Shown in pieces: positions 10,040 to 18,886 of a DNA stretch of 64,000 nucleotides; within the stretch, counting starts at the first letter, position 1; each line of letters starts with the position of its first letter. The stretch is from Motilimonas eburnea (lineage in GTDB: Bacteria > Pseudomonadota > Gammaproteobacteria > Enterobacterales > CBDFNC01). The notes under the pieces are model-generated. The model was not told the origin of the DNA and searched no databases. It was given only the letters and a program-made list of their open reading frames with translations. The DNA lies in assembly GCF_021295345.1 (NCBI RefSeq), contig NZ_JAIMJB010000004.1:62001-126000 (forward strand). Direction: 5' to 3'. The position numbers were made by a program, and so were the translations under genes.

Positions 10040-10861
10040 ATGAACTTACTCTCACGCTTGGTTATCATTGCCAGCCTTTTTCTTACTTGGATCCCACTTG
10101 GATACACGCAAGTTCTCTTTTGCGTTGAGGCCACTGAATACCCGCCATTTAACTATCAGCAGCGTCATCAACAAACGTCTGACCAATGGGTGGGCTATGA
10201 TATTGATGTATTAAAACGCGTTTTTATACCCGCAAAGGTTGACTATCGGATCATCCCTCTACCTTGGTTGCGCTGCCTTAAAGAAGTTGAGAGAGGGGAA
10301 ATCGACGGTGCCATGAGCGCATCATTAAATCCAAGGCGTCAATCCCTCTACCTAGCGACGCAGCCTTACTATCACCTTACACCGAGTTACTATTACTTAA
10401 AGTCTGCATTTCCTCATGGCGTGAACATCAAACAAGCGAGGGATTTGCTCAACTTGGGGTCAGTATGTGGCATCGATGGATTTAACTACGACAATTTCGG
10501 ATTTTCACCTTCTGACGCCATATATCGGATCAAAGCTTTGTTCCAACTTCCGAAAATGCTAGAGCAAGGCCGCTGTCATTTTTTTCTGGCGCGGCAAGAA
10601 GTATTCAGTGCCACCTTAGTATTAAACCGGCTCACCCACCTTGAAGATAAGCTAGCTGCTCAGGTAATGCCTGACACCAAGCCAGAGCCGTTTCACATTC
10701 TGATATCTCGTCAGTCAAGGCACAAGGAGCAGCTGTTGTCATTACTTAACAGTAAAATAGAAGCCATGAGGCAATCTGGAAAGTTAAAGCGCTTACTGCA
10801 TTATCATCGCTACATCGTGACGCAATTTGAGCCTGTGACTCCCCTCCCTGGCAACCAGTAG
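10040..10861 (+). CDS. Periplasmic solute-binding protein, family 3 type (orphan)
   Basis: The 273-residue product starts at ATG 10040, which gives a clean signal peptide (MNLLSRLVIIASLFLTWIPLGYTQ); a frame extending upstream to 9968 would bury it. The mature part shows the PBPb two-lobe pattern: ATEYPPFNY, GYDIDVLKRVF, PLPWLRCLKEVERGEIDGAMSAS. Such proteins bind amino acids or other small polar compounds. No ABC permease or ATPase is near, and no sensor domain is fused, so it may serve a distant transporter or be one of the numerous orphan family-3 proteins of Shewanella-like genomes. The ligand is unknown. Confidence 0.8.
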   Translation: MNLLSRLVIIASLFLTWIPLGYTQVLFCVEATEYPPFNYQQRHQQTSDQWVGYDIDVLKRVFIPAKVDYRIIPLPWLRCLKEVERGEIDGAMSASLNPRRQSLYLATQPYYHLTPSYYYLKSAFPHGVNIKQARDLLNLGSVCGIDGFNYDNFGFSPSDAIYRIKALFQLPKMLEQGRCHFFLARQEVFSATLVLNRLTHLEDKLAAQVMPDTKPEPFHILISRQSRHKEQLLSLLNSKIEAMRQSGKLKRLLHYHRYIVTQFEPVTPLPGNQ

Positions 10862-10897
10862 TGCTCCACTTACCTTGTTTGCCTAATATTCAAGGGG

Positions 10898-10952
10898 TAT
10901 TCAACTAATATTTAACTAATGTTTAACTAATATTTATCTAACGTTTAGCTAG
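10898..10952 (+). repeat. Five 11-bp direct repeats in the glpK leader
   Basis: Units of the form TATTTAACTAA follow each other without gaps at 10898, 10909, 10920, 10931 and 10942 (five units, one to four differences between them), ending just before the glpK ribosome-binding site (AGGGGGGAG). The 11-bp period is about one helical turn. It could be a regulator array or slippage; no match to the E. coli GlpR operator is apparent. Confidence 0.75.
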
Positions 10953-10965
10953 GGGGGGAGCAAAA

Positions 10966-12477
10966 ATGACAACAAAAAACTACATCGTCGCGTTTGACCA
11001 AGGAACCACCAGCTCTCGCACCTTGATTTTTAACCATCAAGGTGAAATTGTGGCCATGGCTCAGCAAGGTATCAAGCAAATCTACCCGCATCCAGGCTGG
11101 ATCGAACATGATGCAAATGACATATTACAAAGCCAACTCAATACCCTATCAGCCGCACTGCAACAGGCTGACATCTCAGCCAATCAAATCCAAGGGTTGG
11201 GGATCACCAATCAAAGAGAAACCACGGTCATCTGGAACAAGCACACGGGCCAGCCCATCTACAACGCCATCGTTTGGCAATGCCGACGAACTACCGCATT
11301 TTGCGAACAATTAAAACAACAAGATCCTGAGCTTAACCGCTATATTAAAACGCACACAGGTTTAGTCCTCGACCCTTATTTTTGCGCCAGTAAAATAAAA
11401 TGGATTTTAGATAATGTAGCGAATGCCCGTGAGCAAGCCGAAGCTGGGGATTTACTCTTTGGCACAATAGATACTTGGTTACTTTGGCAACTCACCGAGG
11501 GCCAAGTCCACGCGACCGACTACACCAATGCCTCGCGCACCCTCTTGTTTAATATTGATACCTTAAGCTGGGATCCCTATTTGCTCGACAAGTTTGGTAT
11601 TGCGGCCAGTTTATTGCCTGAGGTGAAGCCCTCCTCTGGTTTTTTCGGGGAATTTAAATATCGACAACACCGCATCCCAATTACCAGCCTAGTCGGCGAT
11701 CAACAAGCCGCTTTGTTTGGTCACCTTGGGGTCAAAGCTGGACAGCTAAAGAATACCTACGGCACGGGTTGCTTTTTACTCATGCACACAGGAGCCAGCA
11801 AAGTGCAATCAGATCATGGGTTATTAACTACCCTAGCCTGTGGTCCAAAAGGTGAGCCGCAATATGCTTTAGAGGGCTCGGTGTTTATGGGCGGTGCAAC
11901 CATGCAATGGTTGAGGGACGAAATGCAGCTATTTGAGGATGTTAGTCAGACGTCAGAGATGGCCAAACAAGCTGCCAGTGCGAACAAGGTGTACATGGTG
12001 CCGGCTTTTACCGGCATTGGCGCGCCTTATTGGCAACCCAATGCCCGAGGCACACTCGTAGGCTTGACGCGTGGTACTCAAGCAAAGCATATCGTTAGGG
12101 CCAGTTTAGAGAGTATCGCTTATCAAACTTATGATGTGTTATGTGCAATGCAAAGTGATGCCAACCTGACCTTAAAGCAAATGAAGGTAGATGGCGGCGC
12201 TAGCAGTAATGATTTTCTGATGCAATTTCAGGCCGACTTACTGAATATTCCCGTATTAAAGCCTAATCAGACCGAAGTGACCGCCTTAGGCGCTGCTTAC
12301 TTGGCTGGACTCGCAGTCGGTTTTTGGTCGTCATTTAACGCATTAGAAAAACTAAATGTAACGAATGAGGTGTTTATCCCTCACCGAGATCCACAAAAAA
12401 GAACAGCGCGGCTCAAGGGCTGGCATAACGCTATTCAGTGCGCTCAGCTATGGGCTCAACTTAATCAAGCTGATTAA
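10966..12477 (+). CDS. glpK: Glycerol kinase
   Basis: This full-length 503-residue FGGY-family kinase phosphorylates glycerol to sn-glycerol-3-phosphate with ATP. Diagnostic stretches are the N-terminal [13 protein letters not shown] phosphate loop, [12 protein letters not shown], the substrate region [25 protein letters not shown], and [18 protein letters not shown] in the ATP lobe. It is the first gene of a glpK-glpD pair, 20 bp before glpD. No glycerol facilitator (glpF) or glpR repressor is adjacent. The upstream 11-bp repeats may matter for control. In enterobacteria the enzyme is inhibited by fructose-1,6-bisphosphate and IIA-Glc; whether this one is cannot be told here. Confidence 0.97.
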   Translation: MTTKNYIVAFDQGTTSSRTLIFNHQGEIVAMAQQGIKQIYPHPGWIEHDANDILQSQLNTLSAALQQADISANQIQGLGITNQRETTVIWNKHTGQPIYNAIVWQCRRTTAFCEQLKQQDPELNRYIKTHTGLVLDPYFCASKIKWILDNVANAREQAEAGDLLFGTIDTWLLWQLTEGQVHATDYTNASRTLLFNIDTLSWDPYLLDKFGIAASLLPEVKPSSGFFGEFKYRQHRIPITSLVGDQQAALFGHLGVKAGQLKNTYGTGCFLLMHTGASKVQSDHGLLTTLACGPKGEPQYALEGSVFMGGATMQWLRDEMQLFEDVSQTSEMAKQAASANKVYMVPAFTGIGAPYWQPNARGTLVGLTRGTQAKHIVRASLESIAYQTYDVLCAMQSDANLTLKQMKVDGGASSNDFLMQFQADLLNIPVLKPNQTEVTALGAAYLAGLAVGFWSSFNALEKLNVTNEVFIPHRDPQKRTARLKGWHNAIQCAQLWAQLNQAD

Positions 12478-12497
12478 GCTGTGGCTAAGGAGTTGCC

Positions 12498-14084
12498 ATG
12501 GTCATACCCGCAACCAAACTTTCTATTGCCCCGTTGCCCGAGCAGCAAACGGTATTGGACCTTATTGTCATTGGCGCTGGCATTAATGGGGCAGGCATTG
12601 CCGCCGATGCTGCGGGACAAGGTTTAACAGTAGGCCTTTATGATGCTAAAGATATCGCGGGCGCCACTTCATCAGCCAGCTCTAAGTTGATCCACGGCGG
12701 CCTGCGCTACTTAGAACAAGGCGACTTTGCATTAGTGGCCAGTGCGCTCGCCGAAAGAGAAATTATTAGCCAAGTCGCACGTCACTTGGTCACCCCAATT
12801 CGCTTTGTATTGCCCCATCAACCAACACTTAGGCCAGCTTGGTTGATCCGTTTAGGCTTGTTCTTATACGACCGCCTCTATTGGCACAATCGTTTTCCAC
12901 CCAGCCAGCAGATACACTTGTCAGCGAACAATCCCCTTAAAGATGAATTTAACATCGCCTTTGAATACAGTGATTGCTGGGTAGATGATGCCCGCTTGGT
13001 CATCAGTAATGGCCTAAGAGTGTTAGAGCACCAAGGCGAAGTGGCTAATTACTGCGCAGTCACGCAAATCACTACCTGTGATGTGGGTTGGCAGCTGACC
13101 TTGTATGATCAGCGCCAGCAGCGCACTATCACGCGCCAAGCTAAGGCCATCGTCAACGCCACCGGCCCTTGGGTCAATCAATTACTCGATAAAGCCATGG
13201 CACAACCTATGCCAGAGCCCATAGCAGCCAAATCAACTAACTCAACAAAGGCAACTAGGCTGCGCTTAGTCAAAGGCTCACACCTAGTGGTGCGCAAAAT
13301 GTATCCGGGCTCGCAAGCCTATATTTTGCAACACAGCGACAAACGTATTGTGTTTGTGATCCCCTTTATGAGTGATTTTACCCTGATTGGTACCACGGAT
13401 GTGGATTACCAAGGCGATCCTCGACATGCCAGTTTAGATGAAAATGAACGCACCTATTTGCTGCAAGTCGTCAATCAGCATTTTAAGCAAGGCCTCGACG
13501 AACAAGACATTGTTTGGCACTTTAGCGGCGTCCGTCCCCTGTTTGACAGCGGGGACACCAGTGCCCAAAACGCATCGCGAGATTATCAAATCGACTTGAA
13601 ACTGGCGGCCAATCAAGCCCCGATCGTGACCATCTACGGCGGTAAAATCACCACCTACCGCAAGCTCGCCTTGCGCTGTATGGAAAAATTACAACCCTTT
13701 TTTGGCCAGCTGCTCAGCCAAACAAAACGCAATTGGACAGCCCGCGCGCCCTTGCCCGGCTCAGAAGGCGATTTAGCCCAGCTCCACCAGACCTTATTGG
13801 CCCACCACCCTTATTTACCTGAAACCTTACTAACGCGCTACCAGCATCAATACGGTCAAACCACATTGAAAATGTTAGCTAAAGTAGAAAAATTAGCCGA
13901 TCTTGGTCACTGCTTTGGCCATGATCTGTATCAGCGTGAAGTAGATCACCTCATTGAGCACGAATGGGCATTTCAAGTCGATGATATATTATGGCGGCGC
14001 ACCAAGCTTGGTTTGTATTTATCTAAAGGTGAACAGCAAGCTCTTGCCCTGTATTTGTTTCGTCAAACAGGGCAAGTGAGCTAA
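12498..14084 (+). CDS. glpD: Aerobic glycerol-3-phosphate dehydrogenase
   Basis: The 528-residue FAD enzyme oxidises glycerol-3-phosphate to dihydroxyacetone phosphate and reduces the quinone pool at the inner membrane. Seen: the FAD-binding dinucleotide fold LIVIGAGINGAGIAADAAGQG, the family motif SSKLIHGGLRYLEQGDFALV, the substrate-side region TLIGTTDVDYQGDP, and GGKITTYRKLA near the end of the DAO domain, then the helical C-terminal domain. It is slightly longer than E. coli GlpD (501 residues, from memory), partly through an N-terminal extension of about 15 residues and an Ala/Ser/Thr-rich loop near residue 245. AAGGAG precedes the start. Together with glpK it feeds glycerol into glycolysis. 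Confidence 0.96.
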   Translation: MVIPATKLSIAPLPEQQTVLDLIVIGAGINGAGIAADAAGQGLTVGLYDAKDIAGATSSASSKLIHGGLRYLEQGDFALVASALAEREIISQVARHLVTPIRFVLPHQPTLRPAWLIRLGLFLYDRLYWHNRFPPSQQIHLSANNPLKDEFNIAFEYSDCWVDDARLVISNGLRVLEHQGEVANYCAVTQITTCDVGWQLTLYDQRQQRTITRQAKAIVNATGPWVNQLLDKAMAQPMPEPIAAKSTNSTKATRLRLVKGSHLVVRKMYPGSQAYILQHSDKRIVFVIPFMSDFTLIGTTDVDYQGDPRHASLDENERTYLLQVVNQHFKQGLDEQDIVWHFSGVRPLFDSGDTSAQNASRDYQIDLKLAANQAPIVTIYGGKITTYRKLALRCMEKLQPFFGQLLSQTKRNWTARAPLPGSEGDLAQLHQTLLAHHPYLPETLLTRYQHQYGQTTLKMLAKVEKLADLGHCFGHDLYQREVDHLIEHEWAFQVDDILWRRTKLGLYLSKGEQQALALYLFRQTGQVS

Positions 14085-14156
14085 GTACCTAAGTTCAAGT
14101 TAACTATGCACGGTTGTTAGCATGCTCAAGAAAGGTGTTTATAAATATCAGTTGTG

Positions 14157-14236
14157 TTATTCGCCGAGCAAGCTCGCCTCCCACAGGACAGAGCTTGAGT
14201 GCAATCGGGAGCTTGTGGAACCTGAGCTTGCCCAGA
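14157..14236. repeat. REP-like palindromic element
   Basis: The CGAGCAAGCTCG palindrome (14165-14176) followed by CCTCCCACAGG closely resembles, from memory, the Pseudomonas-type REP core (GCGAGCAAGCTCGCTCCCACA). A related stretch, GGGAGCTTGTGG, lies at 14207-14218 in roughly inverted sense. It sits between convergent glpD and the PaiB-like gene, a usual REP position. I saw only this one copy in the window. Confidence 0.4.
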
Positions 14237-14258
14237 GAAGACATTTTTAAATATGAGT

Positions 14259-14903
14259 TTACTTCATCGCCTCTTCAACCATGGTGGCAACTTGCTGAGA
14301 CTGAGGCGTCAGCGCATTAAGGCCATTAATAACCCCTTGTTGATTCACTCGAGGCTGATTTTGACTCAATTTCCACTTGCCTTGGATCCCTGTGATCTCA
14401 ATCTCTATCCCCACAATGGCAGGTAGCATACGCTCTATATAACCCGGTGGTGCTTCATCAAAGGTCCAAGGGGTGGCGGAGTCGGCTTCATGAATCGAAG
14501 TTAAATCTTGGATACAAGTCATGATCCAATCAGGATCGCGAGTGAAATTTATCTTGCCTTGGACATGCACCACAGCATAGTTCCAAGTCGGCACGGCGCG
14601 GCCATCTTCTGCTTTAGTGGGGTAATGATTGGGTGAGATATAACAGTTTGGGCCATTGAAAATGACTTGTACTTGAGTACCTGATGCCACTTTTTGCCAC
14701 AAGGGGTTGGCCTTAGCAATATGTCCTTGCAACAACCCACTTTCTCCGTTTGGCTTTAGCACCATAGGCAAGTGATAAACTTCTATGCCTTCATCGCTCT
14801 GCGCAACTAAGGTCGCAAACGGATACGCTTGCATCAAAGCCAAGCAGGCTTGGATATTTTCTTGGCGAAACGCCTTTGGAATAAACACTGAATCACCCTG
14901 CAT
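14259..14903 (-). CDS. PaiB-family FMN-binding protein
   Basis: This 214-residue protein has the PaiB split-barrel pattern: VFIPKAFRQEN at the start, the FATLVAQSDEGIEVYHLPMVL strand region, PNHYPTKAEDGRAVPTWNYAVVHVQG in the middle, and GIQGKWKLSQNQP near the end. In Bacillus, PaiB affects sporulation and protease genes; many homologues are annotated as FMN-binding negative regulators, but direct biochemical evidence is scarce. It stands alone, converging with glpD. Flavin or heme binding is likely by family, the role unknown. Confidence 0.85.
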   Translation of the reverse strand: MQGDSVFIPKAFRQENIQACLALMQAYPFATLVAQSDEGIEVYHLPMVLKPNGESGLLQGHIAKANPLWQKVASGTQVQVIFNGPNCYISPNHYPTKAEDGRAVPTWNYAVVHVQGKINFTRDPDWIMTCIQDLTSIHEADSATPWTFDEAPPGYIERMLPAIVGIEIEITGIQGKWKLSQNQPRVNQQGVINGLNALTPQSQQVATMVEEAMK

Positions 14904-14952
14904 CTGTAAAAAGACAGTGTAACTTATCAGGGAAACGACATGACAACAATCA

Positions 14953-15201
14953 TTAAACCACTACTTTTAGGCTCAAATAGGGCACCACAAAAAAGCATAA
15001 GGTAATGAGCTTATAGGCACTTAAATATTTAAAATAAAGAATCGTTAATTGCGTTTCTTCAATCTCAAATAAACGACTATGTAGCTTCACGATAGATGAT
15101 CTCAATACAACCACAGCTAACGTTGATGCAGTCAAAACGAGTATGTTAATCAAACTGCACCACCCTAAAACAGTCGCAACCGTGTCTAATTCAGTCATCA
15201 C
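14953..15201 (-). CDS. Small two-helix membrane protein, DUF6868-like
   Basis: The 82-residue protein has two hydrophobic segments (about residues 10-35 and 55-80) flanking a short amphipathic stretch with LHSRLFEIEE. Length and layout match the DUF6868 group seen in Shewanella and Vibrio (from memory). The start has AGGGAGAAATGTGATG-type spacing. It lies upstream of the PaiB-like gene with a 49-bp gap, but no function is known. Confidence 0.6.
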   Translation of the reverse strand: MMTELDTVATVLGWCSLINILVLTASTLAVVVLRSSIVKLHSRLFEIEETQLTILYFKYLSAYKLITLCFFVVPYLSLKVVV

Positions 15202-15416
15202 ATTTCTCCCTTAGTCACTGATCTTAAAGCAATACATAACAGACAAAGATAAACCCAACAATTGGAAAAAATCCGCACTTTGAGTCAGATTTCTGATATC
15301 GAATAAGGTATTTTGTCTTGCAACAACACAAACTAGCATCAGTTGCTTCAAAAATTTAAATTCAAAGCATTATTCACTACCAAATTATGTAATATACTTA
15401 TTAATGAGAAACCAAC

Positions 15417-16949
15417 GTGCCACTTTGTCATTGTAATTTAAACCATAGGCCATCTGGCAATAAACCGTTAGTCAGTTGCAAACAACTTAGGCTGTTTGTC
15501 TTGTTGCTAAGCTTAGTTGCTAACGCAATCACTAGCCTGGTCGCGAATGCAACCAGCCAGTTCGATAACATTGACCAAGTCTTGCAAGAACATGCCCAAA
15601 GGTATGATATTCCCGCTCTAAGTGTGGTTATTCGCCAAGGCGACAAGATCATTTATGACCAAACTCATGGTCAAGCAGCACTGTCTGGACCTGATAATCC
15701 CATCGATAGTCATACCCCCATGTTTATCGGCTCAGTTTCTAAGCCCATTACGGCCAGTGCGCTGATGTTACTTGTCGCACAGGGGAAAATTGACCTCAAC
15801 GCGCCGGTGACTGATTACCTTCGCGAATTGAAATTTAAACACGGCGGGGAAGGCAAGGTAAAAGTGAAACACTTACTCAATCACACCTCTGGGTTATCAT
15901 CGCTTAATTACAAATACCAAGCCAATCAACGGTTTGAGACTAGCGATATCATCAAGGATTTAGCCCAAGTCAAACTCGCAACCATACCCGGTGAGCACTT
16001 TTCTTATAGTAATACAGGCTATCATTTACTGGGTGAAATTATCGAACGAGTCAGTGGCCAACCCTTCGACAGATTTGTTCATGAAGCGCTGTTTACTCCA
16101 TTAGGCATGAGCCAATCTGCCACCATAGCCAGCAAGCATGTGACTCACTCGGGCTACAGTGCGTTTATGGGGTTTAATCTCAAACGACAAGAATTGACTC
16201 ATAACCTAAGTGAAATACCAGCAGGATTTATTCTCAGTAGTGCCCAAGATCTTTCCCGCTTTATGCAGTTTCAGCTCACCGGATTAGATAAAGAAGGTAA
16301 GCCATTGCTAAGCCAGTCTCAGCTCGCTATGTTGCGCCCACCATTAAACTCACAAGCAGATAATGGCTTAAGCTGGTTTAACTACTCCAATGGCGACATG
16401 TCAGCCTTTGGTCACGATGGTGTGTTGGCGAACCATATGGCAGAGGTGATCGCCATGCCCGAGCAAGAACTGAGCATAGTGCTCCTTGCCAATAAATCAG
16501 GATTGCCGCTGGTTTATTTTGCTCATCCACAGTTAATCGCTGCGCTAAAGGCCGAGTTACAAGGTAAGCCACATGCGGGAAATGGCCTAGTTACTTGGCT
16601 TATCTTGCTCTATCCCCTGTTGATCTTAGCCGATGTTATCAGTCATATTTTTTCGACCAGAAAGTACTATCTAAAATATCTAGTCCAAGGAAATGTCAGC
16701 CAGCAATCAACAAGGCGTGATTTAGTAGGAATCGTTATCCTGCTTGTCTTTATCCTTGCCCTGCCGTATTTAGTCCAGCTGCTATTAGGCCGTGGTATGA
16801 CTTACTACATGCTTTGGTATATGGCGCCAGATCTGGTGGTCTGGCTAGGGATCATAGGGTTACTCACCCTCATCAAGCTGGGCATATTGATTAAAGGCCA
16901 AGCTAATAGAGCTCAGTCGGTAACAAAAGGAAAAACACAGATAGCTTGA
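15417..16949 (+). CDS. Serine hydrolase of the beta-lactamase/D-aminopeptidase family with a C-terminal membrane domain
   Basis: Residues about 50-380 form a class C beta-lactamase-like domain (PF00144 type): the nucleophile motif SVSK within FIGSVSKPITASAL, the second motif YSN in FSYSNTGYHLLGEI, and a third motif HDG in FGHDGVLANHM. A signal peptide-like segment (RLFVLLLSLVANAITSLVANA) precedes it. The last 130 residues carry three hydrophobic helices, so the enzyme is probably anchored with its catalytic domain in the periplasm. Members act as peptidases or esterases on cell wall or other small substrates; few are antibiotic-resistance enzymes. The GTG start is the best in-frame choice but has only a weak ribosome-binding site. 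Confidence 0.82.
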   Translation: MPLCHCNLNHRPSGNKPLVSCKQLRLFVLLLSLVANAITSLVANATSQFDNIDQVLQEHAQRYDIPALSVVIRQGDKIIYDQTHGQAALSGPDNPIDSHTPMFIGSVSKPITASALMLLVAQGKIDLNAPVTDYLRELKFKHGGEGKVKVKHLLNHTSGLSSLNYKYQANQRFETSDIIKDLAQVKLATIPGEHFSYSNTGYHLLGEIIERVSGQPFDRFVHEALFTPLGMSQSATIASKHVTHSGYSAFMGFNLKRQELTHNLSEIPAGFILSSAQDLSRFMQFQLTGLDKEGKPLLSQSQLAMLRPPLNSQADNGLSWFNYSNGDMSAFGHDGVLANHMAEVIAMPEQELSIVLLANKSGLPLVYFAHPQLIAALKAELQGKPHAGNGLVTWLILLYPLLILADVISHIFSTRKYYLKYLVQGNVSQQSTRRDLVGIVILLVFILALPYLVQLLLGRGMTYYMLWYMAPDLVVWLGIIGLLTLIKLGILIKGQANRAQSVTKGKTQIA

Positions 16950-16955
16950 TAAATA

Positions 16956-16982
16956 CGCCTTTTGAGGCAAACCCAAAAGGCG
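16956..16982. terminator. Hairpin between convergent genes
   Basis: A 9-bp stem, CGCCTTTTG / CAAAAGGCG (16956-16964 and 16974-16982), lies between the serine hydrolase and yiaA-like genes, which converge. There is no strong T run. It probably works as a bidirectional terminator. Confidence 0.5.
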
Positions 16983-17001
16983 CAACAGGGACATGGGGAT
17001 A

Positions 17002-17487
17002 CTAGGGAATAAGCTCGCCAGCCTTGATTGCGGCATCAATTTTCGAAGCCGATTTTGGAAAAGCGGAAGAGTCGGTTTGCCCTAACTCATTGGTTAAATC
17101 TCGGGTATTTTTTTGCGCTGTGATCACGGCAAACAAGGCCAGCAAAAACGAGATGCCGTAAAACCCTTTTTCACTGAGTAAAATATCCGCATTAATTAAA
17201 CCGATGACCAACAAGGCAACGGCCGAGGCAAACGCAACCCAGCACATGCCGAAAAAAATCTTAGTTACCGGCAAGCCTTCTTCCTGGTCCCGAACACTTT
17301 TTTGCAGGGTCACCGCGGCAAACATTGCTAACAAAAACACGGCAAAATAATAACCTTTTTCATTGAGCTCAAAGGAGGCGTTCCATAAACCAATTAAATA
17401 ACTCAATACACCGATCACAAGTGCAGCCCATGTCGCCATTATATAAGCGGTAGAAGGTTTGTTTAACTTGGCTTGGTTTAGCTTCAT
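17002..17487 (-). CDS. YiaA/YiaB family inner membrane protein
   Basis: This is a duplicated two-helix unit: GLWNASFELNEKGYYFAVFLLAMFAAVTLQKSVRD and later GLINADILLSEKGFYGISFLLALFAVITAQKNTRD, the signature of YiaA (from memory of the E. coli protein). Four transmembrane helices are predicted. I place the start at ATG 17487 because AAGGA lies seven bases upstream; a longer frame to 17604 has no such support. The product has 161 residues, slightly longer than E. coli YiaA because of a hydrophilic C-terminal tail. The function of the family is unknown. Confidence 0.85.
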   Translation of the reverse strand: MKLNQAKLNKPSTAYIMATWAALVIGVLSYLIGLWNASFELNEKGYYFAVFLLAMFAAVTLQKSVRDQEEGLPVTKIFFGMCWVAFASAVALLVIGLINADILLSEKGFYGISFLLALFAVITAQKNTRDLTNELGQTDSSAFPKSASKIDAAIKAGELIP

Positions 17488-17742
17488 AGCAATATCCTTA
17501 TTCGACATTAATGAGAGTCCGTAACGCGTTGCCTTAGAAACATACCTTAAGGCCGATAAATAGATGCTGTTGATTAAAAGCATTAACTTCCTCGAGTGAA
17601 CCATACAGCGATGGAGTTGATCTGATTTCGCTGATACGATTGGCCAAAACGAACCTAATTACAACAAGGTATGAAATGTTGAAAGGATACATTAACCGCC
17701 ACCTATAAAAACATATTTATCATTAAAAAGCGACTTAACTCA

Positions 17743-18066
17743 CTATTTATGTCGTGATGCCTTAACGGATAAGTTTAATGCTTCACCCGCTTCAGCAAAA
17801 ACTTGCTCTAATAGGGCGTAACCTTCCAGCTGCATAATAAGCTCGGCTTTTTGGGATTTCGCTATGGTCAGCCAATGCTCGCCTTCTAACGCGCCAACTA
17901 AGGCATACAATAAATTTAAACTGGGGGTTACCCCGCTGGCTTGTTTGACCTTGATAAAAGCAGCAATGGCGCCTAGCGCGTTTAACTGCTCAACGCTGGT
18001 GATCCCAGCTTGATGCAACATTTGCTCTGATTTTGGCCCAAGCCCGGGTAAGTCTCTTAGCTTCAT
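17743..18066 (-). CDS. TfoX C-terminal domain protein
   Basis: The 107-residue protein begins MKLRDLPGLGPKSEQMLHQAGI, the helix-hairpin-helix-like start of the TfoX C-terminal domain, and continues with the NLLYALVGALEG stretch. It lacks the N-terminal TfoX domain, so it is not a full Sxy/TfoX competence regulator. Stand-alone TfoX-C proteins are common; their role is unclear. It starts 7 bp after the HAD gene, so the two are probably co-transcribed. Confidence 0.85.
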   Translation of the reverse strand: MKLRDLPGLGPKSEQMLHQAGITSVEQLNALGAIAAFIKVKQASGVTPSLNLLYALVGALEGEHWLTIAKSQKAELIMQLEGYALLEQVFAEAGEALNLSVKASRHK

Positions 18067-18073
18067 GTGAACC

Positions 18074-18550
18074 TCAAGACTTAACCAGCTCAGTTAACGC
18101 ATTAATTTGCTTTATCCTTGCAAGAGGCTCTAAGTCTTCCCTTCTAGGATTAAACCAAATCCCTTGAAGGCCTGCTGCGATAGCGGGTAAGACATCGTTT
18201 TGCAGTGAATCGCCCACCATGAGTACAGTATGAGGTGCAACATTAAGTTGCTTAATTATCCGATGAAAAAACTCAGGCGTGCCTTTTGCTACGCCTAAAT
18301 TGGCACGGCAAAAATAACCCGATAGATACTTATCTAGCCCGACGCGGGCAAAGGCCGCTTGGATCTCAGACTCACTGGAATCAGCCGCATTGGTCGCTAT
18401 ATAGACAGGATAACACTGAGATAACTGAGCCAAGGTTGCGACCGCGCCGTCTACCGCTGCCACATTTGGCCAATCACACATCTTGCCCGACTGATTTGGA
18501 AAATCCGCCATCAAGGTATCACCCCAATCAAATAGATAGACTTGCTGCAT
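18074..18550 (-). CDS. HAD-superfamily hydrolase
   Basis: The 158-residue protein carries the HAD motifs: I, FDWGDTLM (the usual second Asp of DxD is Gly, so DWGDT); II, VYIATNA; III, the lysine in GVAKGTPEF; IV, VGDSLQNDV. Thus the nucleophile Asp8 and the acid-base Asp11 (DxxD spacing) are arranged differently from the standard DxDxT, a variant found in some HAD subfamilies. It is likely a small-molecule phosphatase of unknown substrate. It sits between a small exported-protein gene and the TfoX-C gene in a leftward cluster. Confidence 0.82.
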   Translation of the reverse strand: MQQVYLFDWGDTLMADFPNQSGKMCDWPNVAAVDGAVATLAQLSQCYPVYIATNAADSSESEIQAAFARVGLDKYLSGYFCRANLGVAKGTPEFFHRIIKQLNVAPHTVLMVGDSLQNDVLPAIAAGLQGIWFNPRREDLEPLARIKQINALTELVKS

Positions 18551-18568
18551 ATTGTTTTTCTCCGAGCC

Positions 18569-18877
18569 TTACTCTATCGCAACGATGTGATTTGCTTCAT
18601 CGAGCTTCATACAAACTTGCCCAGCCCACAAACAACCTTCTTTAATGCGGAGGTCAGAGTTATAAACATCCTGACCAATCAAATGTTGCGCTTCATCTGC
18701 GCTCAGGCCAATTAAATTTAAGTTAGCCAAATGAGTTAACTGTTGATGTGAGCGCGCTAGGGTTTCATAACTCGCCTCAAGATAAGTAAAGCTAATACCT
18801 TGATCGAGAGCAGCAAAAAACCAAAATACATTGCTAGCAAAGAGCAACACAAATAGCACAATACAGATAAGTTTCAT
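18569..18877 (-). CDS. Small exported or membrane-anchored hypothetical protein
   Basis: The 102-residue protein has an N-terminal hydrophobic segment (MKLICIVLFVLLFASNVFWF) and a soluble remainder with two cysteines in EGCLWAGQVC that could form a periplasmic disulfide. It starts 9 bp after the DUF1287 gene, indicating an operon. No family is recognised. Confidence 0.65.
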   Translation of the reverse strand: MKLICIVLFVLLFASNVFWFFAALDQGISFTYLEASYETLARSHQQLTHLANLNLIGLSADEAQHLIGQDVYNSDLRIKEGCLWAGQVCMKLDEANHIVAIE

Positions 18878-18886
18878 TATTTGACC

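Noticed and set aside
15417-16949. Beta-lactamase-family protein as an antibiotic-resistance gene
   Set aside because: It has an HDG third motif and a three-helix C-terminal domain, typical of peptidase or esterase members, not of AmpC enzymes.
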